A DNA stretch of 64,000 nucleotides. It comes from Methylomonas aurea. GTDB lineage: Bacteria > Pseudomonadota > Gammaproteobacteria > Methylococcales > Methylomonadaceae. This document shows, one piece after another, positions 36,903 to 44,747 of this stretch. The DNA is taken from contig NZ_JANIBM010000014.1 of the NCBI RefSeq assembly GCF_024505045.1, positions 1-64,000 of the forward strand, in the 5' to 3' direction. The translations under genes and the position numbers were made by a program. The notes beneath the pieces are model-generated. The model was not told the DNA's origin, did no database searches, and saw only the letters and a list, made by a program, of their open reading frames with translations. Numbering within the stretch: the stretch's first letter is position 1; each line of letters opens with the position of its first letter.

Positions 36903-37786
36903 CGAAGAAACGGCAATAAAACGCCGAAAACGACGATCAGCGCCGCACCGAGCAAAGCGCTATGGGCCGGAATTTGGCCGAATAGCGCTATGGCCCAAAC
37001 CAGGCTCAAAACCGGCGCCAAATAGCCGATCGAACTGACCAGCGCGGCCGGCGCCCGCTGATAGGCGCGGGTCATAAAATGTTGGGCGCCGCTGCCGAAC
37101 AGGCCGACCAGCAATAGCAAGCCCCAGACCGGGTAGGCCAGCGGCAGCGTGGCGCCGAACGCCGCGAAATACGCCGCGTGCAATGGCAGTGCAACCAGGC
37201 AGAAATAAAAAATCACCGTTTGCGGCGGGTTGCTGCGGCCGGCCCGGGCCACCATCAGATAGGCCAGCGCCGACAACAGTCCGGAGAGTAAAGCCATGGA
37301 CTGGCCCAGCAGATTGTGGCTGTCGTGAATATCGAACAACAAGGATACGCCGCTAAACGCGCCGACAATCGCCAACCAAGCCCGCAGCGAGTTGCGCTGG
37401 CCCAATATCGGCGGCCCCAACAGCGCGACAAACACACCGCTGCTGGCGGTCAAAAACGCGCTCTCGCCGGGGCCGATACGGACGATAGCGGCAAATGACA
37501 GCATCAACGCCGAAGCGCCGAACAGTCCGCGCAACCAGAGCGAGGGCCGGCCGTCGCCGAGCAGGGCCTTGGTCCGGCCGCGAAACAAAGCCGGTAACAG
37601 CAATATCAGCAAATTGGCCAGGATCCGGAAAAAACTGATCACGCCCGCCGGTAGTGTGGCATCGAATACGCGGATGGCATAAACGCTGGCATTCATCAGC
37701 GAAAACAACAGGCACGCCAGCACCATATCCAGCAGGCCGCGGCGAATTGCGGATTTGGCGGTTGGCGGCGGGAAAATAGCCTTCAC
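36899..37786 (-). CDS. EamA-family (DMT superfamily) transporter
   Basis: A 295-aa inner-membrane protein with ten predicted helices arranged as two EamA repeats; GVISFFRILANLLILLLPAL and VPLPA-like loop positions match small-metabolite exporters of the RhaT/YdcZ type. Substrate unknown. It follows the AraC-family gene on the reverse strand by 12 nt, so the regulator probably controls it. The pair interrupts the forward HlyD-ATPase and permease genes. Confidence 0.85.
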   Translation of the reverse strand: MKAIFPPPTAKSAIRRGLLDMVLACLLFSLMNASVYAIRVFDATLPAGVISFFRILANLLILLLPALFRGRTKALLGDGRPSLWLRGLFGASALMLSFAAIVRIGPGESAFLTASSGVFVALLGPPILGQRNSLRAWLAIVGAFSGVSLLFDIHDSHNLLGQSMALLSGLLSALAYLMVARAGRSNPPQTVIFYFCLVALPLHAAYFAAFGATLPLAYPVWGLLLLVGLFGSGAQHFMTRAYQRAPAALVSSIGYLAPVLSLVWAIALFGQIPAHSALLGAALIVVFGVLLPFLR

Positions 37787-37798
37787 GCCGTTCCTGGT

Positions 37799-38791
37799 TT
37801 ATGCGGGACTGGCTCCCTCGCGCGGTGCGCTGGCGGGTTTGGCAATGTGGCGGGGCGAGATTCCAAAATATTTGCTGAAGGCAGCGCTGAAATTACTGGC
37901 GTGATTATATCCGACAAATTCGGCGACGGCATCGATATGGCCGGCGCGAGTTTGCAGCAAGCGGTAAGCCTTATGCATTCTAATATCCAGCACTATTCCG
38001 TACGGGGTATTATCGAAATAATGGTGGAATAGTTTCTTTAATTTGCATTGATTGGTTCCGACCCGTTTCGCTAACTGCGCGACCGGCGGCGGCGCGCGAA
38101 ATTCGTTAATTAAAATAGCGCGCGCCGCGTAGGCCAGAGCTCGGTCTTTTTCGGTAAATCGGTAAGCGCTATCGGCAGTATATTGCCAGAGGTGGTGCAT
38201 TTCGGCGGCTAATATCGACATGGCTTGGCCGTGTATGAACATGCGTTTCAAAGGCGGCGGAATATTGCATCCGGCTAATTGGTTGGCGGCGATTAAAGCC
38301 GAATTTGAGATAGGTTTATAACTTAATAAATTGACGCCGCCTTTATTAAATAAACGCGCCGCGGCATTTTCTCCAATATATTGGTCAAGCCGGGTTTTCG
38401 TCAGCGAAAAACGCAATTGCACCAGTTCGGTATCGGCCTGGTATTGGCGTTCGCCGTTACTGCAATTGAAGGCAGTGATCGAGGTGTAGCCTTCGCTGAA
38501 GACGATTTCATCGCCGCCGCGCTCGACGAAGCGGGAACGGCCTTGCATGCCCAACGTGACTACCAGGCGCGGTTCCTGCCGGTCGATCCGGGTCGCGACG
38601 GCCAGGTCCCGGTTCGGCCGGTAGCGGGTTTCGATAAAGCTTAGGTCGGCGTCGAGTTGAAATACCGCGGTATGGCCGCGGCCCAGCTGCTCCGGTAACG
38701 ATTGTATTAATTGGTCCGGCAATTGTTGGGCCGGTAAATCCTGTTGATCGATTTTATAATGCCCGCTAGTTTTGGCGGCAGCTTCCAGCAT
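37799..38791 (-). CDS. AraC-family transcriptional regulator
   Basis: A 330-aa regulator with an N-terminal sensor region (about residues 40-220, no domain I can name) and a C-terminal double helix-turn-helix: LAKRVGTNQCKLKKLFHHYF for the first and AVAEFVGYNHASNFSAAFSK-YFGISPRHI for the second. This C-terminus resembles PchR-type regulators that respond to siderophores, but the ligand here is unknown. The adjoining EamA exporter 12 nt downstream is the likely target. Codon and base use appear more AT-rich than neighbours (many ATT/TTA, e.g. 38000-38360). Confidence 0.87.
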   Translation of the reverse strand: MLEAAAKTSGHYKIDQQDLPAQQLPDQLIQSLPEQLGRGHTAVFQLDADLSFIETRYRPNRDLAVATRIDRQEPRLVVTLGMQGRSRFVERGGDEIVFSEGYTSITAFNCSNGERQYQADTELVQLRFSLTKTRLDQYIGENAAARLFNKGGVNLLSYKPISNSALIAANQLAGCNIPPPLKRMFIHGQAMSILAAEMHHLWQYTADSAYRFTEKDRALAYAARAILINEFRAPPPVAQLAKRVGTNQCKLKKLFHHYFDNTPYGIVLDIRMHKAYRLLQTRAGHIDAVAEFVGYNHASNFSAAFSKYFGISPRHIAKPASAPREGASPA

Positions 38792-38950
38792 AAATACCAG
38801 ACCTTATTAAACTGTGTTATTTGGCGTAATTTTCGGCAGTTTTGTGGCGATTAATAGCGGGAAATGTTTATACCATAAAAAATTACCTGGGCTGATAGTT
38901 TGGCTGACGGCGATTAAATTAATTTCTCGGGGTTATTTAATGGGAAACCT

Positions 38951-38987
38951 ATCCGTTCGTGCTTCGACAAATTCAGCACGAACGGAT
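38951..38987. repeat. Palindromic repeat element, copy 1
   Basis: ATCCGTTCGTGCT (38951-38963) and AGCACGAACGGAT (38975-38987) form a perfect 13-bp inverted repeat around TCGACAAATTC. The sequence is close to the CCGTTCGTGCT-GAG-CTTGTCGAAG-type interspersed palindromes found in many bacterial genomes. Confidence 0.65.
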
Positions 38988-39010
38988 AATGCTCTGATTT
39001 ATAAGGGTTG

Positions 39011-39040
39011 CCGTTCGCACTGAGTTAAGCGAAGTGCAAT
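39011..39040. repeat. Palindromic repeat element, degenerate copy 2
   Basis: CCGTTCGCACTGAGTTAAGC followed by GAAGTGCAAT is a diverged version of the same palindrome in the opposite orientation to copy 1, with GCACT (39017-39021) pairing AGTGC (39033-39037). Confidence 0.45.
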
Positions 39041-39239
39041 TTTTAGAGGTTCCCCTAATAATTGACGGCTGTGTCTTGGCGACAGGTTTCCAGTCGTGAT
39101 CGTTACCGATCAAGTGTGAAGGCAGGCCTGAACGGTCCGCTATTTCGCAAAACCCGACTTGTTGGTCCGCGCGGCGTTTGCGGCGTGCGATGGCTCCGGC
39201 TTGGGGTAAACTGTCGCCAACACCGTATCGGCAAGGGTC

Positions 39240-40445
39240 ATGCTGCAGCGAGATTTACTGATTCAGGCCGTCAAGGCCATCCGCACCCAACCGTTGCGCG
39301 CCGCACTGATCATTTTGGCGATGAGCATCGGCGTGGCGGCGGTCAACGTATTGACCGCGTTGGGCGACAGCGCCCGGCGCTATGTGGTGCATGAATTCGA
39401 ATCGCTGGGTACGCATCTGGTCATCGTGCTGCCCGGCCGCAACGAAACCACCGGCGGCCATCCGCCGCTGTTCGGCGAAACGCCGCGCGATTTGACGCTG
39501 GACGACGCCGCGGCCTTATTCCGCAGCCGGCAAGTTGCCGCGATCGCCCCGGTCAGCATCGGTTCGGCGCCGGTGTCGGTGGCAGGACTGGAGCGGGAAA
39601 CCAATATCATGGGTTCGACCCATTCGTTATTGCGGGTCCGGCATCTAGCAATGGCGCAAGGCGTGTTTTTACCGGAAGCCGAAGCGGATAAAGAGATGCC
39701 GGTCTGCGTAATCGGCAAAAAAATCGCCGACGAGCTATTTGCCCGGCGTAAGGCCGTGGGGGAATGGCTGCGCATCAACGACCGTCGCTTCCGGGTCGTC
39801 GGCGTGTTGGCCAAGGAAGGTCAGTCGATAGGCACCGGATTCGACGAGCTGGTGATCGTGCCGGTGGCCTCGGCGCAGGCCTTGTTCGACAGCCATTCGT
39901 TGTTTCGGATATTGATCGAAGCCCATTCCGAAGCGGCGATGCATAAAGCGGTCGACGAAGTGCGAGCGATCATCAAACTGCGCCACGAAGGGGAGGACGA
40001 TGTGACCATCATTACTCAAGACAGTGTGGTCAATACCTTCGATAAAATCCTGACCGCATTGACCTTGACCGTGGCCGGCATTGCCGCAGTTAGCCTGGCC
40101 GTGGCCGGCGTGTTGGTCATGAACGTGATGTTGGTCAGCGTCAGCCAGCGTACCGCCGAAATCGGCCTGCTGAAGGCGTTGGGCGCGACACGCGGCCAAT
40201 TGTTGCGCTGGTTTCTGGGCGAAGCTGCATTGCTGTCGTTGGCCGGTGCATTGTGCGGCAGTCTGCTGGGGCGGATCGGCATCGAAGCGCTGCAATGGTG
40301 GTTTCCGAACTTTCCGGTGGCCTTGCCTGCTTGGGCGATGTTGGCGGCACTGGCGGTGGCGCTGGCGACCGGATTGGTGTTCGGCGTGATGCCGGCCCGC
40401 AAAGCGGCGGCCCTGGAGCCGGTTGCGGCATTGAGTAGGCGCTGA
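39240..40445 (+). CDS. FtsX/MacB-type ABC permease, first copy
   Basis: A 401-aa permease with an N-terminal helix (LIILAMSIGVAAVNVLTALG), a large periplasmic MacB_PCD domain and three C-terminal helices of the FtsX domain ending in the EIGLLKALGATRGQLLRWFL coupling motif. Together with the neighbouring second permease and the ATPase and adaptor at 35098-36902 it would make a MacAB-like export system for peptides, lipids or toxic compounds. Next permease starts 3 nt downstream. Confidence 0.9.
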   Translation: MLQRDLLIQAVKAIRTQPLRAALIILAMSIGVAAVNVLTALGDSARRYVVHEFESLGTHLVIVLPGRNETTGGHPPLFGETPRDLTLDDAAALFRSRQVAAIAPVSIGSAPVSVAGLERETNIMGSTHSLLRVRHLAMAQGVFLPEAEADKEMPVCVIGKKIADELFARRKAVGEWLRINDRRFRVVGVLAKEGQSIGTGFDELVIVPVASAQALFDSHSLFRILIEAHSEAAMHKAVDEVRAIIKLRHEGEDDVTIITQDSVVNTFDKILTALTLTVAGIAAVSLAVAGVLVMNVMLVSVSQRTAEIGLLKALGATRGQLLRWFLGEAALLSLAGALCGSLLGRIGIEALQWWFPNFPVALPAWAMLAALAVALATGLVFGVMPARKAAALEPVAALSRR

Positions 40446-40448
40446 GCG

Positions 40449-41648
40449 ATGGTGTGGCAGGATTTGTTCAAACTCGCGCTCGGCAGCATCAGCAGTCATA
40501 GGCAGCGCTCGTTGCTGACGGCGTTGGGGCTGATCATCGGTATTGCCGCGGTCGTGATCTTGACCTCGATCGGCCGCGGCGTCCACGGCTTCGTCTTAGG
40601 CGAGTTTACCCAGTTCGGCACGCATTTGTTGGCGGTTTACCCCGGCAAGACCACTACTTTCGGTTTGTCCGGCGCGACCATCAGTACGGTCAGGCCGCTG
40701 ACGGCGGCCGATGCCGAAAGCCTGCATTCGGTCGAATATGTGCTGGCGGCGATGCCTTTAGTACAAGGCAATGCCCGGATCGAAGCCGGCGACAAACAGC
40801 GGCGCAGCAATGTATTCGGCGTCGGTGCGGCATTGCCGCAAGTGTGGCGGATCGGCGTCGATATCGGCCGCTTTCTACCCGACGAAGGCGCCGATAACGC
40901 CAGGCCGTTCGCGGTCCTCGGCAGCAAGGTGCGGCAGGAATTGTTCGGCGACGCCAGCCCTTTGGGACAACGCATTCGTATCGGCAGCGACCGGTTCCGG
41001 GTAATTGGCGTGATGCGCAGCAAGGGGCAGATGCTGGGCTTCGATCTGGACGACATGGTGTTCATTCCCAGCGCCAGAGCGATGGAGATGTTCGATCGCC
41101 AGGGGTTGATGGAAATCGACGTGCTGTATCGCGCGGACGTCAGCGCCGAGCGAGTCGAGCAGGCTGTCAGGCAGCGGTTGTTGGCCCGCCATGGTGCGGA
41201 GGATTTTACGATCGTGACCCAGAACCAGATGCTGGAAAAAATGGATTCGGTGTTGAGCGTACTGACTCTGGCGGTGGCGGCTTTGGGCGGAATCTCGTTG
41301 TTGGTGGGCTCGGTCGGCATCTTGACGATCATGACTATCGCCGTCTCGGAGCGGGTGTCGGAAATCGGCTTGTTGCGCGCGATCGGCGCCGAGCGCGCCA
41401 CGATATTCCGTTTGTTTCTTGCCGAAGCGGTATTGCTCAGTCTGGCCGGCGGTGCCGGCGGGGTGGGGTTGGGTGTCGGCGCCGTGAAATTGGTGGGCTT
41501 GTTGCTGCCGGCTTTGCCGGTGCAATTGGCCTGGAATTACATCGCGCTGGCGTTTGCCGTGTCGTTGGTGATCGGCGCTGTAGCCGGAGTAGCGCCGGCG
41601 ATAAAAGCGGCGCGATTGAATCCGTTGGATGCCCTACGCGCCGAATGA
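40449..41648 (+). CDS. FtsX/MacB-type ABC permease, second copy
   Basis: A 399-aa paralogue of the preceding permease: N-terminal helix (LLTALGLIIGIAAVVILTSIG), MacB-type periplasmic domain, and three C-terminal helices with EIGLLRAIGAERATIFRLFL. The two are likely a heterodimer, as they are adjacent and similar in layout. The start at 40449 is 3 nt after the previous stop. The 247 nt after it hold no strong terminator. Confidence 0.9.
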   Translation: MVWQDLFKLALGSISSHRQRSLLTALGLIIGIAAVVILTSIGRGVHGFVLGEFTQFGTHLLAVYPGKTTTFGLSGATISTVRPLTAADAESLHSVEYVLAAMPLVQGNARIEAGDKQRRSNVFGVGAALPQVWRIGVDIGRFLPDEGADNARPFAVLGSKVRQELFGDASPLGQRIRIGSDRFRVIGVMRSKGQMLGFDLDDMVFIPSARAMEMFDRQGLMEIDVLYRADVSAERVEQAVRQRLLARHGAEDFTIVTQNQMLEKMDSVLSVLTLAVAALGGISLLVGSVGILTIMTIAVSERVSEIGLLRAIGAERATIFRLFLAEAVLLSLAGGAGGVGLGVGAVKLVGLLLPALPVQLAWNYIALAFAVSLVIGAVAGVAPAIKAARLNPLDALRAE

Positions 41649-41895
41649 GGTCAAGGCCGCTAAATTCGACCGTTACAGCTGATCCCGAAATTCCCGCACT
41701 ATGCCATCGAATTATGGCGGCTTAGCACGCAGGCTAGTATTTCTCTGTTGGTTTCATGATAATTGCGCGCGGTCTGAGTGGCCGGATTTTTTAGAGCCTT
41801 TCTAAGCTTGGATCGCCGTTATGGCAACTGAGTCTACGAGAAAATCGTGGCTCGCTTGCTTTCAAAATACTTACATGGAACAGGATTAGTCATTT

Positions 41896-42738
41896 ATGAG
41901 AACCATAACCAAAACTTCTTTAGCGATTATCGGCGGTTTGGCGCTGGCAGCGAATGCCGGAGCGGCCTGGAGTTCGCCGACGCAGGCCACGGCGTTGATC
42001 GACTGGAGTTCGTTAACGATCAAGACCGTCGGTTTGGGCGACGTCGCGCCGACTTACACGTTAAGCGGACTGGGCGGCAATTCCAACTCGAACACCAGCG
42101 ACTGGTTGCGTTGGAGCAGCGATACCTCGACTTCTGGTAACGTGTTCGGCGCCGGGGTGGGCGGCAGCGGCCAAGGTAATGGTGCCGCTGGAGCGCAACG
42201 CAGCGCCAATTTCACGATATCCGGCAGCGGTTTTTTGATGTTGTCGGCAAACTATTCGCTTAGCGGCGAAATCACCGGCATCAACTGTTATGAGTATTAT
42301 TCCTGCTACAACGCTAACACGGCTAATGCCAGCGTCAGTTTCGATTTGAGCAACGTCTCGGCGGGCGGCGCACAAAGCCACCAGTCTCACTCTGCACAGT
42401 CGCTGAGTTTGGGCAATTACTGGCAATCGCCGCTAACCTCCGACAGTAAGCAGGGCGTGCTCTCGGTGGGGGTTATCGTCAATAACGGCGACGTCGTGAG
42501 CTTTTCAGCGGCAGTTGCTGTTTGGGCGGCCGATACTTCAAGTGGTCAGGCCCAATTACCGGGTGGCGGCAGTGTCGTGTTGAGTAACGGTTACGGCTCG
42601 GTGACAACTACACTGGTGAATCCGCCTTTGCATTTTCAGTTGACGGCTGTACCCTTGCCGGCTAGCGCATCGCTGTTGGGTACCGCTCTGGTTGGCTTGT
42701 TGGGCCTTGGTCGTAAGCGGCAATCATTAGCCGTTTAA
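41896..42738 (+). CDS. PEP-CTERM-like exported protein
   Basis: A 280-aa secreted protein with a signal peptide (TKTSLAIIGGLALAANAGA), a Ser/Gly/Asn-rich low-complexity body and a C-terminal sorting tail: VPLPASASLLGTALVGLLG followed by LGRKR. This tripartite tail is the variant (VPLP in place of VPEP) of the PEP-CTERM signal processed by exosortase. The protein is probably exported to the surface or biofilm matrix; function otherwise unknown. No exosortase gene is in the window. The TIGR04073-like protein 1.4 kb away belongs to the same system. Confidence 0.82.
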   Translation: MRTITKTSLAIIGGLALAANAGAAWSSPTQATALIDWSSLTIKTVGLGDVAPTYTLSGLGGNSNSNTSDWLRWSSDTSTSGNVFGAGVGGSGQGNGAAGAQRSANFTISGSGFLMLSANYSLSGEITGINCYEYYSCYNANTANASVSFDLSNVSAGGAQSHQSHSAQSLSLGNYWQSPLTSDSKQGVLSVGVIVNNGDVVSFSAAVAVWAADTSSGQAQLPGGGSVVLSNGYGSVTTTLVNPPLHFQLTAVPLPASASLLGTALVGLLGLGRKRQSLAV

Positions 42739-42847
42739 CGCCACAGCCCCGCGGGGCGCCGTCTCAAATGGCGCTTCGCAGGGCTCCTGCGGCGGCTGAT
42801 CTCGGCTATGCTTATCCGGCTTTCGATCATCCGAAAATGAGGCCATT

Positions 42848-43123
42848 ATGTTGAACATCAATAACTACTACGAGCGGCTGGTCATCGACCGATTGTGGAA
42901 ACTTGCCGAGCAGGCCGACCAGTCTTTCAGCCAGGCATTTCAGGAGGATGTCGCCTGTCTGGCCTTGAACCGATTGCCGCCGTGCTATGTACGAAATACC
43001 ATCGATAAAGGGATTAACGTCAGCGAGGCGCAGTATCTGGAAATGGTTGCAGCGGTTGACAAGGCGATCGAGCAGGCGATGGGGTTGGTGTTACGCCGGC
43101 CGCGCCAGGACCGGGAGCAATGA
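42848..43123 (+). CDS. ComFB-family protein (possible c-di-GMP binder)
   Basis: A 91-aa single-domain protein like the late-competence protein ComFB: NNYYERLVIDRLWKL, then EDVACLALNRLPPCYVRNT, which matches the family's DI.ALALN.LPPRYV core. The paired Cys seen in many ComFB proteins before the core are absent here. Cyanobacterial relatives bind c-di-GMP or c-di-AMP, so a role as second-messenger receptor is possible; inference only. It sits between the PEP-CTERM gene and a decayed lipoprotein gene. Confidence 0.7.
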   Translation: MLNINNYYERLVIDRLWKLAEQADQSFSQAFQEDVACLALNRLPPCYVRNTIDKGINVSEAQYLEMVAAVDKAIEQAMGLVLRRPRQDREQ

Positions 43124-43138
43124 GCCTTGAGGCATTGG

Positions 43139-43333
43139 TTGACGGTGTTTGGCTTCGGGGCTTGCGTTGTGGCGTGCGACGGTACGCAGCGGGATGCAAC
43201 TACGGTTGATGCCGCATAAAAAAATAAGCCGGTTTACGATGCGCCGGTTGAGCCGTTGGATCAAGCCGAACAGGCGGAAAAGCAGGTGTTCGACGGCGCG
43301 GAGAAGCAGAAAAAGCAGGCTGACGAGCTGTGA
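43139..43333 (+). pseudogene. Decayed small lipoprotein-like gene with in-frame stop
   Basis: The frame from 43139 reads a hydrophobic signal with a lipobox-like VVAC, then a short charged protein; a TAA at 43217-43219 interrupts it and the same frame continues (NKPVYDAPVEPLDQAEQAEK, KQKKQADEL) to TGA at 43331. The two parts together look like one small helical lipoprotein of about 65 residues. No ATG start is seen (only TTG or GTG), consistent with decay, though a sequencing error in the A-rich stretch is possible. Confidence 0.5.
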
Positions 43334-43343
43334 GAATGGCCGG

Positions 43344-43376
43344 CCCCGCCGGATTGGAACCGACGGGGCGGGGTTT
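43344..43376 (+). terminator. Possible terminator hairpin after the decayed lipoprotein
   Basis: CCCCGCC (43344-43350) and GGCGGGG (43367-43373) form a 7-bp stem with a 16-nt loop, followed by TTT. Weak, because of the large loop and short T run. Confidence 0.35.
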
Positions 43377-43381
43377 GTGGA

Positions 43382-44077
43382 TTATTTCAATTTCGGGCAG
43401 TCGATATAGTCTGGATGCGCGGAAATAACCACGGCAACGCGGTGCTTTTGGTCCGCCGTGTTATCGGGTCCGCCCGCTTCGCCGATAGCTTTGACGATCA
43501 ATTGCGACGCTCTGGCGCCGTTATTAACCAACAAATCGCTAACGGTTTTGGCTCTTCTTTCCGATAACGCTTGGTTAGCGGCCGGTTTGCCCACGGTGTC
43601 GGTGGATGCGGTGACAGTCGCTGTGGCATCGGGATGGTCGTGTAGAAAGTGGCCGATATGGCTGATCGTGTCTTCCTTGGTTTTAAACGGCACGTGGCTA
43701 CCGGTTTTGAAGTAGGCCACGGTTTCATGAATGGTTTCCACGTGATGGTGATTTTGGGAATGTACTTCGGTCAGCCAAGCACACATTTCCTTTTCGGATT
43801 CCAAGCGATGCTGGGCGGCGGCGTGAGCGGCTTCCAACGCGGCTTGTTTCTCGTCGATGTTCCAGTAATAGCCTTTTTCCCAGTGTTCCAGAATCTCGTT
43901 AGCGGTTTCCAGATTTTCTTCCGCTAATTCCTCGTGCAACATGGATTGGCCGTAATGGCCGGCCATTGCCGCGTCGATTTCGGCTTTCAGAGCGGAAGTG
44001 TCTTGCTTAGGCGTGCTGCAAGCGCTGAGCGTTAACGCGATGGCCGCGGCAGGCAGATATATGTATTGTTTTTTCAT
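43382..44077 (-). CDS. OmpA-family lipoprotein
   Basis: A 231-aa outer-membrane lipoprotein. Signal and lipobox LTLSACSTPK, a helical middle region (about residues 30-125, His-rich near HSQNHHHVETIHE) and a C-terminal OmpA-like peptidoglycan-binding domain (ATVTASTDTVGKPAANQAL, LSERRAKTVSDLLV). The usual GHTD in OmpA is ASTD here. The gene lies 33 nt downstream of the TIGR04073-like gene on the same strand with an AAGGAGAAT ribosome-binding site, so the two are likely cotranscribed. Confidence 0.85.
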   Translation of the reverse strand: MKKQYIYLPAAAIALTLSACSTPKQDTSALKAEIDAAMAGHYGQSMLHEELAEENLETANEILEHWEKGYYWNIDEKQAALEAAHAAAQHRLESEKEMCAWLTEVHSQNHHHVETIHETVAYFKTGSHVPFKTKEDTISHIGHFLHDHPDATATVTASTDTVGKPAANQALSERRAKTVSDLLVNNGARASQLIVKAIGEAGGPDNTADQKHRVAVVISAHPDYIDCPKLK

Positions 44078-44110
44078 GGTTGTATTCTCCTTAAACTCGT
44101 AGCGCTTAGC

Positions 44111-44518
44111 TTATTCGCCGTCGTCTAGCGGACCGTAATGGGTCCAGTAGCCGGGCAAATGCAGGCCGAAATAGCGGGTATCCTCGCTAAAGCGCTCCCA
44201 AGGGTAAGCCGGGGAAATAAACTCGTCGCTAGGGATAGGGGCGCTGATAAATTCCACCGCGCCGATCAACGTACGGTCAACCGTATGGGCCACGCCGCGC
44301 AGTAAACCCCAACTCATGCCCAGCAGGATGTTTTGGTCGCTGCTGATGTTGACGATGTTTTTGGGCAACTCGAGGATGCCGCCGGCCATGTTGAAAAAGC
44401 CTTGGCTGACTTTGTCGGTAAAACCGGACAAGTAACTTTGGTGACCGTCGGCATTGGCCGCCGGCGCCAGCAATATGCCGGTCAGAAGGCAGGTGGTAAG
44501 GAATTTGTTATTTTTCAT
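44111..44518 (-). CDS. Exosortase system-associated protein, TIGR04073-like
   Basis: A 135-aa exported protein with a signal peptide (MKNNKFLTTCLLTGILLA to about residue 24). The mature part (GFFNMAGGILELPKNIV, GLLRGVAHTVDRTLIGAVEF, SAPIP) matches the TIGR04073 family that co-occurs with exosortase/PEP-CTERM systems. ATG 44518 is preceded by GGGAGATACTACA; an upstream in-frame start is possible. Its role in the envelope is unknown. Upstream of the OmpA-like lipoprotein in a two-gene reverse operon. Confidence 0.75.
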   Translation of the reverse strand: MKNNKFLTTCLLTGILLAPAANADGHQSYLSGFTDKVSQGFFNMAGGILELPKNIVNISSDQNILLGMSWGLLRGVAHTVDRTLIGAVEFISAPIPSDEFISPAYPWERFSEDTRYFGLHLPGYWTHYGPLDDGE

Positions 44519-44747
44519 TGTAGTATCTCCCATGGTGTTGCAATGATGATTCCGCTTAGCAAATTTAAGCATAGCAGTAAAATGCCAAAAACACTGGAAG
44601 CCAGACACTAACCCATGTTGGAGGCAATTGCAAACCTTAACGCCGATGGTGTGGCTAGGTTAAGGCTCGCTGTTTTTCGGCGTTGAGCAGGGTTGAGGCG
44701 GACGGGGCGGCGTTCTGAAAACGCGCGATTTAAACGGCGGTCGCGGA

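Larger units (their letters stand above)
38792..39239. other. Intergenic region with palindromic repeats between araC-like gene and permeases
   Basis: A 448-nt gap, AT-rich in its first half, that holds the promoter of the reverse AraC gene, two palindromic repeats (annotated separately) and the upstream region of the permease gene. I see no protein-coding sequence with family features in it. Confidence 0.6.

Noticed and set aside
43149-43409. 86-codon forward frame after the ComFB gene
   Set aside because: Arg/Ser-rich shadow; a different frame through the same DNA gives protein-like sequence (the decayed lipoprotein).
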